NCBI RefSeq assembly: GCF_016587355.1
Contig: NZ_BNJF01000004.1
Coordinates: 806,001 to 870,000, forward strand
DNA from: Ktedonospora formicarum
GTDB lineage: Bacteria > Chloroflexota > Ktedonobacteria > Ktedonobacterales > Ktedonobacteraceae
Direction of reading: 5' to 3'
DNA length: 64,000 nt
This document shows positions 27,700-37,606 of this stretch, piece after piece. The notes under the pieces were generated by a model. It was given only the letters and a program-made list of their open reading frames with translations. It was not told the DNA's origin and did no database searches. The position numbers were made by a program, and so were the translations under genes. How positions within the stretch are numbered: the first letter of the stretch is position 1; each line of letters starts with the position of its first letter.

Positions 27700-27747
27700 T
27701 CTAACCTCATCATTTCGGTCTTTTTCTACTCATCTTTTCTGCCTTTC

Positions 27748-27780
27748 ATATTACCATCTCTGCGTCCCAAAATCGTTACA
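27748..27780 (-). promoter_or_regulatory. Direct-repeat (SARP-like) promoter of sensor 26398-27699
   Basis: Minus strand: TGTAACG, 4 bp, TGGGACG, 9 bp, TAATAT. Spacing matches the consensus exactly. The predicted leader is about 40 nt. Confidence 0.8.
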
Positions 27781-27947
27781 ACTTCTTGTGTGCCTGCAAG
27801 GGCACGGCATTCCTGCTCACCTGCAAAGATCGAATAAAAGTGATAATGCCTGGTCAGTTGTGCGCATTTCAGACCCACGATCAATGTCCCCTTATTCATC
27901 TACCCTATAGGATGTCGTTAAAAGTGATTTTGGGGAGTCTCTCTTGC

Positions 27948-28610
27948 CTATGTTCCCCAACCAGCTTCTCGGGCGCGGATAATAGCCTGGGCGCGCGTGG
28001 CAACCTGAAGTTTGCTGAAGATATTCGAGACGTGATTGCGCACGGTTTTGGGGCTGAGCACGAGGCGCTCGGTAATCTCGCTGTTGGTAAGGTGCTGAGC
28101 AATCAAGGCGAGGATCTCTTGTTCGCGCTCGGTCAGTTCAGGAAAAGCCTGAGCAGGGGGCGCGGATAGGGGTGTGGAAGGTTTGAGCATGGCGAAGTAG
28201 GACATCAGGCGTTTAGCGATCGTAGGCCCGAAGATGGCCTCTCCCTGGCTCACTCCGCGAATGGCGCGCAGGATTTCGGCCTTGAGCGCGCCTTTGAGAA
28301 GGTAGCCACGCGCGCCAGCCTGCAGAGCAGCAAAAACGGAATCATCGTCTTCAAACATAGTCAGTACGAGGATGCTGATATGCGGGCTGGAAGCAAGAAT
28401 GGAGTGTGTTGCCTCGATGCCGCTACCATCAGGCATATGCAGATCCATCAAAATAACGTCAGGCTGCAGATCTGCAACCCTTGCCATAGCCTCTCTACCT
28501 GTAGCGGCCTCACCAACGGTCTCGATATCGCCTTCCGAGCGCAAGAGCGCGCGCAAACCTTCGCGAAAGGGCGCATGATCATCGGCAATCAGTATGCGGA
28601 TTGGCTCCAT
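27948..28610 (-). CDS. NarL/FixJ-family response regulator
   Basis: The receiver domain (residues 5-120) has the acidic pair in IADDHAP, phospho-acceptor Asp in DVILMDLHMP, and Thr/Lys in VLTMF and YLLKGA. The LuxR-type helix-turn-helix is at residues 150-215 (LTEREQEILALIAQ, then SPKTVRNHVSNIFSKL). The gene starts 7 bp after the stop of the histidine kinase at 28618, its cognate partner. It is phosphorylated by that kinase and then binds DNA; its targets are not known. Confidence 0.94.
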   Translation of the reverse strand: MEPIRILIADDHAPFREGLRALLRSEGDIETVGEAATGREAMARVADLQPDVILMDLHMPDGSGIEATHSILASSPHISILVLTMFEDDDSVFAALQAGARGYLLKGALKAEILRAIRGVSQGEAIFGPTIAKRLMSYFAMLKPSTPLSAPPAQAFPELTEREQEILALIAQHLTNSEITERLVLSPKTVRNHVSNIFSKLQVATRAQAIIRAREAGWGT

Positions 28611-28617
28611 AATTTAA

Positions 28618-30747
28618 TTACTCCTGCTGTTTTGTTCCAAGTGGCAGAGCCACGATTACACGGGTTCCACCCAATGGCATCTTCTCTACACTACAGAAGC
28701 CACCCAGTTCAGCAGCTCGCTCGCGCATAGAGCGAATACCTATGCCCAGTGAGGGTGCGGCGGGGAGGCCGAGCCCATCGTCACTGATCGTCAGGTTGAG
28801 CGCGTCGTCATAGTCTAGCTGGATCAGGCATGAGCAAGGGCCCGCATGACGCATGACGTTGGTGAGCGCTTCCTGAATAATCCGATAGGCTGCGACCTCG
28901 ACTGCGGCTGAAAGCTCCGGCTGGTGTGAAGGTGCGTCGAGCGTGACATGCAGGCCGGTATGCTCGTAGTGCATGATCTGAGCGCGCACAGCGGCGATCA
29001 GGCCGAGGTCGTCGAGAGCCGGCGGGCGCAAATCATAGACCAGGCGACGGATATCGCTAATAGCCGTCTGGGCCTGTTTGACCAGACTTTCCAGCAGGAA
29101 TACGGCCTGATCAGGTTCTGTTGCAATAGCATCGCGGGCCGCTTCGGCCTGGAGCGTGATCGTGGCAAGAGCAGGACCAAGTCCATCGTGAAGATCGCGG
29201 CGTAGGCGACGTCGTTCCTCTTCACGAGCCATCACAAGTTGCGTGCGAGATTGCTGTAAATCGCTGGTCAATAACTGAAGGTTGGTGGTAAGGCGAATGG
29301 CGTGCGCAGCGATACCCGCCTGGCGCACCAGGTCATTCAACAACTGGCGATCAGTGGCTGAGAAGGGTTCGGCTGGTCCACGAGGCGAAAGAATAAGTTC
29401 GCCAATCTGCTCACTTTGGTAGGTAAGAGAGAGAGAAAGAGGCTTCTCTCTCAGTTCGCCATAGGATGCCGTGGTCAAGAGTTCGCTTCCTTCTTTTAAG
29501 GCAATCGCGACATAGGGCAACTTGAGCGCCTGGGCAACTGTTTCCACAATGGTTGGCAGAACTGTTTCGGGAGCCAGCGCTGCTTCCAGGCGGCTTCCCA
29601 GGCGCGAAATAACTTTGTATGGATCGTCGCGTTCTCCATACAGCAGGCGATTGACGACCTGCTGGAGACGTTCGCGCAGCGGTTGAAAGAGGACCGCGAT
29701 CAAGCCGGTCGCCAGCAGCGAGATAAGCAGGTTGCCGCTGGCTTGCAGCAATGCGCCAAGCCCGACAACGACCAGGACATAAAGAGCAACCACACAGGCA
29801 GTGAGTGCGCCATAGATCAGCGCGCGTTTGATGATGATATCGATGTCCCACAGGCGCGAACGCAGGATGGCAACGCCGATGGAGAGTGGGATAAGCGAGA
29901 GAAAGAGGTAGAGCAGGCTCCCACCAATCAGATCAGGAATGATCGGCAGTTGGATCACCGATGCCACAGTCATTAACGAGAGAAAGCCCAGCAGAGCCAG
30001 GGAGAGGCCAAAGACCACCCACTTCGTTTGTCGGCGCTGTTCAAAGGTGGAGACACGTCGATAACGATACACCTGGGTAGCAACCATGCTCAGGAGTAGG
30101 CCAAGAAAGATCACAAAGTCAGGGCCAGAATTCGTGGTGATCATACCCATTATCAGATTTTTGACGGCCCAGTACAGCACCCAGGCCAGCGCGATCCAAA
30201 ACACCCAGCGCGGTGCGAAATGTCCCGAGGGGAACAGGTAGAAAAAGAGGCCAATACAGCAATTGCCGAAGAATGCCATCACGAGCGAGAGAATGTAGAG
30301 AACTAGCGAAAGCGATGGCTCGGGGTTGAAGCCGCGGAAGATCGCACCAAAGGTCACCAGAGATAAGGAGCCTAAGAGTGCCATCCAATCGTTGGACCGG
30401 CGCCAGAAGATTACAACACCGACAGTAATATAGATACATTCAAGAAAGATCGACCACGCGACACCCAGATACGCATAAAAATCGAGGGAGAGGCCCAGGT
30501 CTTGCAGTTCGTGCGCCTGGATCGCAGTAAGGCTGCTATTGTTGCTACAATCGGCGGCGGAACAGACGACGTGGGCATCGGCGAAGATGAAAGGGATGCT
30601 GGAGATGAAGAGACCGACAGACAGTGTGAGCACAACCAGCCAGAGCATCCTGGCTAGGATCAGCCAGCCTCCTCGCAGGCGCGCCTCTGCCTGACTCTGC
30701 ACGCATTGAGGCGCGCCTGATTGCGTATGAGCCTGATCCAGATTCAT
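28618..30747 (-). CDS. Sensor histidine kinase: multi-pass sensor, GAF, HisKA_3, HATPase
   Basis: 709 residues. The N-terminal ~310 residues are the same multi-pass module as in the orphan sensors (outer loop with VCSAADCSNNSS, then LRSRLWDIDIIIKRALIYG). Next comes an intact GAF domain, roughly residues 380-500 (ETVLPTIVETVAQALKLPYV through TYQSEQIGELILSP and LLNDLVRQAG). Then HisKA_3 with the phospho-His in RRRLRRDLHDGLGPALA, and a HATPase with RHAGPC and DDGLGL. It is cognate to the NarL-type regulator at 27948. It shares a 189-bp, ~97% identical block with the adjacent paralogue at 30839, and serves as the in-window reference for the split GAF of the orphans. Confidence 0.93.
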   Translation of the reverse strand: MNLDQAHTQSGAPQCVQSQAEARLRGGWLILARMLWLVVLTLSVGLFISSIPFIFADAHVVCSAADCSNNSSLTAIQAHELQDLGLSLDFYAYLGVAWSIFLECIYITVGVVIFWRRSNDWMALLGSLSLVTFGAIFRGFNPEPSLSLVLYILSLVMAFFGNCCIGLFFYLFPSGHFAPRWVFWIALAWVLYWAVKNLIMGMITTNSGPDFVIFLGLLLSMVATQVYRYRRVSTFEQRRQTKWVVFGLSLALLGFLSLMTVASVIQLPIIPDLIGGSLLYLFLSLIPLSIGVAILRSRLWDIDIIIKRALIYGALTACVVALYVLVVVGLGALLQASGNLLISLLATGLIAVLFQPLRERLQQVVNRLLYGERDDPYKVISRLGSRLEAALAPETVLPTIVETVAQALKLPYVAIALKEGSELLTTASYGELREKPLSLSLTYQSEQIGELILSPRGPAEPFSATDRQLLNDLVRQAGIAAHAIRLTTNLQLLTSDLQQSRTQLVMAREEERRRLRRDLHDGLGPALATITLQAEAARDAIATEPDQAVFLLESLVKQAQTAISDIRRLVYDLRPPALDDLGLIAAVRAQIMHYEHTGLHVTLDAPSHQPELSAAVEVAAYRIIQEALTNVMRHAGPCSCLIQLDYDDALNLTISDDGLGLPAAPSLGIGIRSMRERAAELGGFCSVEKMPLGGTRVIVALPLGTKQQE

Positions 30748-30838
30748 GTTTTACCCGCCTTTGCTGGCAATCAATTCAACGCGGCGATTGTTTGCTCTTT
30801 ATTCTACCCAAAGAAGGGCTGTGTGTATAGTGCCAGAA

Positions 30839-32131
30839 CTACATATTCGTGCCCGATGTTCTTTTCGAGCCGATTTTACAGACCCAGAGAGAGATACTTT
30901 CAGGCTGCATAGTCTCCTCAATTATGGCCACCATATGCTCGCTTAGCTGGTTGAGATCGACCTCGCTTTGCAGGGTAGCGCTGAACGTCTCCAGCGTCCT
31001 GGTCGCATTGAACTTGCGGCGATAGAAGCGGCGATCAATCAGCGTCTGGATACGACGGCGTAGTGGCTGAAAGAGAAGCGCGATCAACAGGGTAGAGCCG
31101 ACAATGGCAAACTGGTTCCCACTGAGAAAGATTTGCAAGATAGCCTGCAAAGCAAGTATGCTGCCTCCATAAATCAGCGCTAGAGAGACGGTCAGAATAC
31201 CGTAGACCAGCGCGCGATTGATAATAACATCGATATCCCACAGGCGCGAACGCAGGATGGCAACGCCGATGGAGAGTGGGATAAGCGAGAGAAAGAGGTA
31301 GAGCAGGCTCCCACCAATCAGATCAGGAATGATTGGCAGTTGGATCACCGATGCCACGATTATTAACGAGAGAAAGCCCAGCAGAGCCAGGGAGAGGCCA
31401 AAGACCACCCATTTCGTTTGCCGGCGCTGCTCGTATGTTGAAACGCGTCTGTAACGATAGATTTGCGTAGCTACTACGCTCAGCAGCAGGCCAAGAAAGA
31501 AGATTAAATCCAGGCCAGAGTCGGCGAGAACCGTACCCAGAATCAGAGTTTTGATAGCCCAGTAGACTACCCAGACCAGCGCGAGCCAGCGTACCCAACG
31601 CGGAGCAAATGCTCCACTTGGAAACAGATAGAAAAAGAGGCCGACGCAACAATTGCCGAAGAATGCCATCACAAGGGCCAGAATATAGAGAAACAGTGAG
31701 GCCGAGGGATCTGGGTTGAAGCCACGAAAAACCGAACCAAAGGTCACTAGCGTCAAGGAACCTAAGAGCGCCATCCAGTCGTCGGCTTTGAGCCAGAAGA
31801 TTATCACGCCAACTGTAACATAGACCACCTCAAGGAAAATCGAGAGTCCGACACCCAGAGCGCCATAAAAATCGAGAGAGAGGCCCAGATGTGCAAGCTG
31901 GCGTGCCTGATTCAGCGTGAGACCGCTGCTGCTACATTCAACGGCGGAAGGGCAGATGATATGGGCAGAGGCGAAAGCATCTGGGATGCTCGCGATAAAA
32001 GTGCTCAGCGACGCAACAACCAGGAACAGCCAGAGGATTCTGGCAACCAGGAGCAGCCTGCCCTGTAAATGTGATATAGCGGTGCCAGGTTGCCGGGAAG
32101 GCAGAACCTGGCTCGATGACGGTTGAGTCAT
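30839..32131 (-). CDS. Orphan multi-pass membrane sensor ending in a half GAF domain (paralogue 3)
   Basis: 430 residues. The outer loop has a Cys pair (IICPSAVECSSSG). The core reads LRSRLWDIDVIINRALVYG and FQPLRRRIQTLIDRRFYRRKFNA, ending after IIEETMQPESISLWV. The start at 32131 is one base after the stop of the upstream membrane-protein gene, with AGAGGAT as ribosome site, so translation is coupled. It lies in an operon with the complete histidine kinase and response regulator, and could form mixed complexes with that kinase. Residues near the last TMs are almost identical to the kinase because of the shared DNA block. Confidence 0.82.
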   Translation of the reverse strand: MTQPSSSQVLPSRQPGTAISHLQGRLLLVARILWLFLVVASLSTFIASIPDAFASAHIICPSAVECSSSGLTLNQARQLAHLGLSLDFYGALGVGLSIFLEVVYVTVGVIIFWLKADDWMALLGSLTLVTFGSVFRGFNPDPSASLFLYILALVMAFFGNCCVGLFFYLFPSGAFAPRWVRWLALVWVVYWAIKTLILGTVLADSGLDLIFFLGLLLSVVATQIYRYRRVSTYEQRRQTKWVVFGLSLALLGFLSLIIVASVIQLPIIPDLIGGSLLYLFLSLIPLSIGVAILRSRLWDIDVIINRALVYGILTVSLALIYGGSILALQAILQIFLSGNQFAIVGSTLLIALLFQPLRRRIQTLIDRRFYRRKFNATRTLETFSATLQSEVDLNQLSEHMVAIIEETMQPESISLWVCKIGSKRTSGTNM

Positions 32132-32132
32132 A

Positions 32133-32762
32133 TTATCCTCTTATGCTCGCTGGTAAAACGGCAGCATTGATTGAGGTATCAGCTTGCTTCGGCCACAGAC
32201 CGATGGCCAGCCAAACCAGTCCGATCAAGACGATCACAGTGCCCAGATCACCGATGGGGCCCTGGAAGAAGCCACCGGCGAAACTGACCAGAGCACCGAT
32301 GATGAGCGCCAGGCCAGGCCAGCGAGGTGGGGTAGAGGAGCGCAGAATGGAGATGCCCAGCAGGACGCCTCCTATGAGCAACATCAGGCCGTCAATCATA
32401 AAGAAGATGAACAATGGGGCAGGAGGTGGGCCACTCACGAGTGACGGATCTTTGACAGCCAGGTAGGGAAAGACAAAGGCAAAGATGGGCTCCGTGGCCA
32501 GGGCCATGAGGAAAAAGAGCGACGTGCAAACAGATCCGATCAGGCCCATAATCCCAATTCTCTGGTTGCCTCCAAGAGAGACACCAGGCAAGCCCAGCAC
32601 TACCAGCATCGCGCCAAAAAGACGGATCAGAGCAGTGACAACGCTGAGCATATCAGCCGGGCCCGAGTCTACAAAAAAGCCAGGCACAATGCCAACGATC
32701 ACGATAACACTGCCAGCGAGCAGGCTCAGCCCGCTCAAACGCTTTAAAGAAGTTGATAACAT
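32133..32762 (-). CDS. Six- to seven-TM membrane protein, first gene of the kinase operon
   Basis: The start is chosen at 32762 (MLSTSLKRLSG), with AAGGAGG nine bases upstream. About 209 residues with six to seven hydrophobic segments and no catalytic motif (GSVIVIVGIVPGF, FIFFMIDGLMLLIGG, VIVLIGLVWLAIG). It is followed one base later by the sensor at 30839-32131, then the histidine kinase and response regulator, so it may be an accessory membrane component of that signalling system. Family not recognised. Confidence 0.7.
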   Translation of the reverse strand: MLSTSLKRLSGLSLLAGSVIVIVGIVPGFFVDSGPADMLSVVTALIRLFGAMLVVLGLPGVSLGGNQRIGIMGLIGSVCTSLFFLMALATEPIFAFVFPYLAVKDPSLVSGPPPAPLFIFFMIDGLMLLIGGVLLGISILRSSTPPRWPGLALIIGALVSFAGGFFQGPIGDLGTVIVLIGLVWLAIGLWPKQADTSINAAVLPASIRG

Positions 32763-33204
32763 GAGTGATAGCCTCCTTGCAGGTTTTTCCTGCTTTCCAT
32801 TGGTTGCAGGCACGCGGCAAAACATACCTGCGAGTGACGCGCCAGGGGAAAGAGCTGGCGCTACATTCACAAGTGCAACTTTTCAAATTGCTAATTCAAT
32901 GGTACTGGAGAGGCTATTGCCTTGTCATGGGACAACGGCCTGATTCTTGCGGGCTGTTTGTCCTATGGAGAACACGCATTCGGGATACATGTCCTAGAAA
33001 ATCACTGGGCCACATCAGTGCTCATCCAAGCAGCCCATGCGGCAAGGCACACGCAGGCGTATCTTGGCGAACAATAACCGTAGGCGCGCACTTCAGAAGC
33101 GCCTAAGCAACCTCCAGGGAGGAAGACTCCCCTTATCACATATTGCTTGTTTATTGTGCATATCTCTACAATAGCATATAATTATTGATGAAGCGGAGGT
33201 TGCA
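32763..33204. other. Divergent intergenic region between the kinase operon and the SARP gene
   Basis: No gene supported in about 440 bp. It contains the SARP gene promoter at its right end. No copy of the GTAACG direct-repeat promoter was found here for either divergent gene. Confidence 0.6.
33154..33182 (+). promoter_or_regulatory. Housekeeping-type promoter of the SARP gene
   Basis: TTGTGC (33154-33159), 17-bp spacer, TATAAT (33177-33182); start codon at 33205 preceded by GCGGAGG. This is a normal sigma-70-like layout, unlike the direct-repeat promoters of the regulon. Confidence 0.6.
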
Positions 33205-36200
33205 ATGTCACGTCTGGCATTATATGTATTTGGGCCGCCACATATAGAGCGTGATGGTCGCCCGGTGACAACTGATACGCGCAAGGCTATCGCCCTGCTC
33301 GCCTATCTGGCAGTGACTCGTCAACGTCATAGTCGAGATGCGCTGGCCGCTCTGCTATGGCCGGATTATGATCAAACGCATGCGCGTGCAACCCTGCGTC
33401 GTACCCTCTCCACACTCAATAAGGCTCTAGCAGGCGAATGGCTGCAGATTGATCGTGAGACAATCAGCCTGAACCAACATCGTGATTTCTGGTTGGACGT
33501 TGATGAATTCAAAGCTCATCTGGAAGAGTGCCGCAACCACCAACACCAATCAGCCTCTTCTGTATGCGACGCTTGCCTGGAGCCACTCAACAGAGCTGCC
33601 GCGCTCTACACTGGTGATTTCATGGCTGGTTTTGCCTTACAAGATAGCGCTAGCTTTGACGACTGGCAATTTTATCAAGCCGATAGCTTTCGTCGCGAAC
33701 TGACAAGTGTGCTTGAGCGGCTTGCTCAAGGCTACGGCGCTCGAGGAGAGTTTGAGACGGCCATTCTTTCCGCTCGGCATTTGCTCTCACTCGACCCTCT
33801 TCATGAGCCCGCTCATCGCTATCTCATCCAGCTCTATGCCTGGGCTGGGCGGCGTGCAGCCTCCATTCACCAGTATCAAGAATGTGTAAGGATTCTCAAT
33901 GAAGAACTGGGAGTAGCTCCTCTGGAAGCAACCACACTCCTCTACGAATCAATTAGAACAAATCGTGGACTCCCTCCACCCACTCAGAAGCAGGATACAG
34001 CTCCCACTGAAGCATCCTTGACAATCAGGAGCACAGCACCAGTTTCGCTGCTAGAGCAACCTCCTCTTGTGCAGACTACTCCAATCTTCCCCTCTGGTCA
34101 CTATCCCCTGGTAGGGCGCAAGAGCGAATGGGACATGCTAATCCATATCTACAAAAAAAAGATACCAGCAGGGTATGTTGTGGCCTTTGATGGTGAGGCT
34201 GGCATTGGGAAAACGCGTCTGGCGGAAGAATTTCTCGTCTATGCCAGAGCAAGAGGTGCAAATGTTATAGCCGTTCGTTGTTATGAAGGTGAAATGGATC
34301 TGGCCTATGTCCCAATTGCAGCGGGCCTGCGAACAGGCATAAAACAGCAGAACGATGATTGGCGAGAACAACTTCCCTCGCACTGGCTGCGCGAAGCGAC
34401 GCGCCTCTTACCGGAATTGGCGGATCTAGATGCTGGTGTAGTGTCCCCACCCCTGCTGGATACCACAGGTGCGCAGAGCCGCTTCTTTGAAGGGTTACTT
34501 CAGACCTTGTTTGCGCTGGTTACGAGTAAGCCAAGCATCCTCTTCTTCGATGATATGCACTGGGCAGATGAAGCCTCGCTGGAGTTTTTAAGCTACCTGG
34601 TGAGAAGAATTGAGGGGAAACCAGTCTGCCTGCTTCTTACCTGGCGCAACGTACAACGCGACTCATTGCAACGTCTCCAGCGCCTTCTCGCCGAAATCCA
34701 GCACCACCATCAGGCAACCCTCTTTACCCTTTCACGCCTGGATCAATCAGCGGTTCAACACCTGGTCCAGCAGGCATCTTCCATTGATGATGATAGTTCC
34801 CACAATCTGACGCAGCGCCTGTATCGGGAAACAGAAGGCGTTCCACTCTTCTTAACAGAATATCTCAGCGCTATACATGGCGGCCTATTACAACCAGGCG
34901 ACAATAACTGGGATCTTCCTCGCGGCGTACGCGATCTGCTCATTTCACGCCTGACGCTTGTGAGAGAGGCGAGCAGGCAACTGCTCGGTACGGCTGCGAC
35001 GATTGGACGCTCCTTCGATTTTGATACATTGCGCGAAGCCAGTGGGCGCAGTGAAGAGGAGACTGTCAACGGTCTGGAGGAGTTAATCAACCAGGGACTC
35101 GTACAAGAGATGCGGGGAAACGGCACACACGATCAGGGTCGAATTTCCTTGCCTCCTTCCCATGGTCTAGAGCATGAACTTTTGCCCGTCTACGATTTCT
35201 GTCATGAGAAGATGCGTACGCTCGTTTACAGTGAAATGACACTCGCCCGGCGTCGCCTGCTCCACCGGCGTATCGCTGAAGCGCTGGTCGCGCGCCTGCG
35301 TGGACAGCGTGAAATGGGTGCGCTCATAGGACAGATTGCCCATCATTATCTGGCCGCAGGCAGGAAAGAGGCGACGAACTATTTCCTACAGGCCGGTGAG
35401 TACGCACGTTCCCTCTATGCCCATAGCGAGGCACTTGCTCACTTCCGCCAGGTACTGGCTCTAGGATATCCTGATACAGCTTACTTACAAGAAACAATCG
35501 GCGATCTGCACATCTTCCTTGGAGAATACGAGAGTGCATTGAGAAGTTATCAGGTAGCTCAGGCGTTGTGTACTGATCCGCATAGCCACGCTATGTTAGA
35601 GCATAAACAGGGGAAAGTGTATGAGCGTCGTGGCAAATGGGAGCTAGCAGAAGACCACTACGCGACCGCTCTGCGCCTGTTAGATCAATCTGGACAGGCT
35701 GAGCTGGCTGAGAAGCAGGCCCGAATCTATGCCGACTGGAGTCTCTCAGTGCATCATCGCGGGAAGCTTGAGCACGCGCTTGAACTCGCCCAGCGAGCAC
35801 ACGATCTGGCGGAAACGGCGAACGAGTCCCCTGCATTGGCTCAGGTCCATAATCTGCTCGGTATTCTTGCCAATAGCCGGGGCGCTCTAGAAACAGCGTA
35901 TGCTCATCTTGAACGTAGTCTGGCACTGGCAGAGCATGTACAAGATACAAGTATCCGCGTGGCTGCTCTCAATAATCTCGCTCTGGCCTGCAAGGCCCGT
36001 GGTGAGATCGAGCGCGCTATCGCCCTGACAGAAGCTGCCCTGGTCCTTTGTATCTCTCAGGGCGACCGTCATCGTGAAGCCGCCCTTCACAGCAATCTAG
36101 CCGATCTCTTCCATGAGGCGAAGAGATCTCCCGAGGCGATGAACCAGCTTGAGCTTGCTGCCCGTATCTATAGCGAAATCGATATCGAAGCCGGCGCAAT

Positions 36201-36234
36201 GCAGCCCGAAATCTGGATGCTAGTCGAATGGTAA
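33205..36234 (+). CDS. AfsR/SARP-type transcriptional activator: OmpR-like DNA-binding domain, BTAD, AAA-type ATPase, TPR
   Basis: 1009 residues. Residues 1-95 have the OmpR/SARP winged-helix layout (LALYVFGPPHIERDGRPVTT, KAIALLAYLAV, DALAALLWPD). Residues 95-255 are the bacterial transcriptional activation domain (FWLDVDEFKAHL, LLSLDPLHEPAHRYLIQLY). The ATPase has Walker A GEAGIGKT and Walker B ILFFDDMHWAD. The C-terminal third holds TPR repeats. SARPs bind direct repeats on an 11-bp period close to the -10 and recruit RNA polymerase. Eight promoters of exactly that layout lie in this window, making this the leading candidate regulator. It is divergent from the kinase operon. Confidence 0.92.
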   Translation: MSRLALYVFGPPHIERDGRPVTTDTRKAIALLAYLAVTRQRHSRDALAALLWPDYDQTHARATLRRTLSTLNKALAGEWLQIDRETISLNQHRDFWLDVDEFKAHLEECRNHQHQSASSVCDACLEPLNRAAALYTGDFMAGFALQDSASFDDWQFYQADSFRRELTSVLERLAQGYGARGEFETAILSARHLLSLDPLHEPAHRYLIQLYAWAGRRAASIHQYQECVRILNEELGVAPLEATTLLYESIRTNRGLPPPTQKQDTAPTEASLTIRSTAPVSLLEQPPLVQTTPIFPSGHYPLVGRKSEWDMLIHIYKKKIPAGYVVAFDGEAGIGKTRLAEEFLVYARARGANVIAVRCYEGEMDLAYVPIAAGLRTGIKQQNDDWREQLPSHWLREATRLLPELADLDAGVVSPPLLDTTGAQSRFFEGLLQTLFALVTSKPSILFFDDMHWADEASLEFLSYLVRRIEGKPVCLLLTWRNVQRDSLQRLQRLLAEIQHHHQATLFTLSRLDQSAVQHLVQQASSIDDDSSHNLTQRLYRETEGVPLFLTEYLSAIHGGLLQPGDNNWDLPRGVRDLLISRLTLVREASRQLLGTAATIGRSFDFDTLREASGRSEEETVNGLEELINQGLVQEMRGNGTHDQGRISLPPSHGLEHELLPVYDFCHEKMRTLVYSEMTLARRRLLHRRIAEALVARLRGQREMGALIGQIAHHYLAAGRKEATNYFLQAGEYARSLYAHSEALAHFRQVLALGYPDTAYLQETIGDLHIFLGEYESALRSYQVAQALCTDPHSHAMLEHKQGKVYERRGKWELAEDHYATALRLLDQSGQAELAEKQARIYADWSLSVHHRGKLEHALELAQRAHDLAETANESPALAQVHNLLGILANSRGALETAYAHLERSLALAEHVQDTSIRVAALNNLALACKARGEIERAIALTEAALVLCISQGDRHREAALHSNLADLFHEAKRSPEAMNQLELAARIYSEIDIEAGAMQPEIWMLVEW

Positions 36235-36274
36235 CCCTTCCTTATCAATCAACACCATGCTTGAAATCAGGAAT

Positions 36275-37558
36275 TCACGCGTCTTGGCCGTGACCTTCTG
36301 GTCTATTTTCCTGCGGAACGCATAGCCAGAGTGTAACCTGTGTAGGTTGCATGGTCTCCCGCACGACTCCTACGAGTTGCTGACTGAGTTGTTCCAATTC
36401 AACCTCATCCCGCAATGTGGCACCAAAGTTTGCAAGTATTCTGGAGGTGTCATACTTGCGACGATAGAAGCGTTTATCAATGATGTCCTGAATGACTCGT
36501 CTAAACGGTTGAAATAGGACTGCGATGAGTAGCGTTGAAACAACAATGGTAATGGACGAAGTCTGTCCGATAAGGCTGTAGACCAGAGCTTGCAGTCCGA
36601 TAACGCTACCAAAGTAGATAAGAGCAAGCGCCACCGTCAACAAAAGGTAGACCAGTGTGCGGTTGATCAAGATATCAATGTCAAACGCATTGGCATGAAA
36701 GATCGCCATGAAAAAACCAACAATATTGATGCCACAGCCAAAAAAGCCAAGTGTATTGATGAGAAGAAACCAGAGCGAGTCTGGGGGAGCCACAGCAGGT
36801 AACACGCCAAAGGTTAGCAGACTGAGCACAGTGAAGATACTTAAACTATAGATGATCCATTTCGTTGCGTTGTGCTCCCTGGCATTGAGCATCGTACGAG
36901 AGCGATAGATTAGGACCAAAATGATGATGGGAAAGCTCGTGATATTCAAGATATCGAGCACAGTAGAAAGTGTATCATTGATTGGCGGAATAACACTTGC
37001 CAGCGCGTAAAAAAGAAAGAGCCAGAGCGTCCAGCGAGAGGCAAATTGTCCATTGGGGAAGGCGAAGAATGCATAGTTCCCAATAGCACCGAGCCCAATC
37101 ATGTTAATGAACACGAACGAGGGCATGCTTAGAAAAGGATAGGTGGCTGTGAGTGCTGGATAATTCGCCCCTTCATAAGCAGAGAGCCCAACCAGCAAAA
37201 AGCCAACGCTCAGCGGAACGAGTTGTCCTGGCTTCTTCAAGACGATCAACACTGCGACACCAACGCAGGCCAGAATATAGATTGTCTGAATCACAGTATA
37301 GGAATTCGCATACCATGTGACAGACAGCCCCATACGAGTAAGAGCCATCACATTCGCTGTTGTGAGTATTGGTACAGACTCACAATTTGCAGTGCATACA
37401 GTATGCAGATATGTATAACTAAGTGGAAAACCGATAATGTGACCAAGCACGATAAGAGCAGTGTAGAGCAAAAAACCTGCTGTCAGAAGCCTGGCAAATC
37501 GCCTTGCCGGGTGGTGCTCTTCTGGCGTCTGCGCGATGGCATTTAGCTGGTCATTCAT
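36275..37558 (-). CDS. Orphan multi-pass membrane sensor ending in a half GAF domain (paralogue 4)
   Basis: 427 residues. The outer loop has TVCTANCESV (Cys pair only three residues apart). The core is less conserved at the first motif (HANAFDIDILINRTLVYL) but keeps FQPFRRVIQDIIDKRFYRRKYDT and VVRETMQPTQVTLWL. No output domain. It is the last gene of a probable operon: two STAS genes (39520, 39029), sensor 37607 and this one, 48 bp after it. It converges with the SARP gene, leaving a 40-bp gap. Confidence 0.8.
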   Translation of the reverse strand: MNDQLNAIAQTPEEHHPARRFARLLTAGFLLYTALIVLGHIIGFPLSYTYLHTVCTANCESVPILTTANVMALTRMGLSVTWYANSYTVIQTIYILACVGVAVLIVLKKPGQLVPLSVGFLLVGLSAYEGANYPALTATYPFLSMPSFVFINMIGLGAIGNYAFFAFPNGQFASRWTLWLFLFYALASVIPPINDTLSTVLDILNITSFPIIILVLIYRSRTMLNAREHNATKWIIYSLSIFTVLSLLTFGVLPAVAPPDSLWFLLINTLGFFGCGINIVGFFMAIFHANAFDIDILINRTLVYLLLTVALALIYFGSVIGLQALVYSLIGQTSSITIVVSTLLIAVLFQPFRRVIQDIIDKRFYRRKYDTSRILANFGATLRDEVELEQLSQQLVGVVRETMQPTQVTLWLCVPQENRPEGHGQDA

Positions 37559-37606
37559 GGAAATCTCCTTATGTAACAGCAGAACAGAATGCTCCTGCTC
37601 TTAAGC

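Noticed and set aside
31440..31475. TGTAACG inside the sensor gene 30839-32131
   Set aside because: It lies in coding sequence of a conserved YRYRR motif with no second heptamer or -10.
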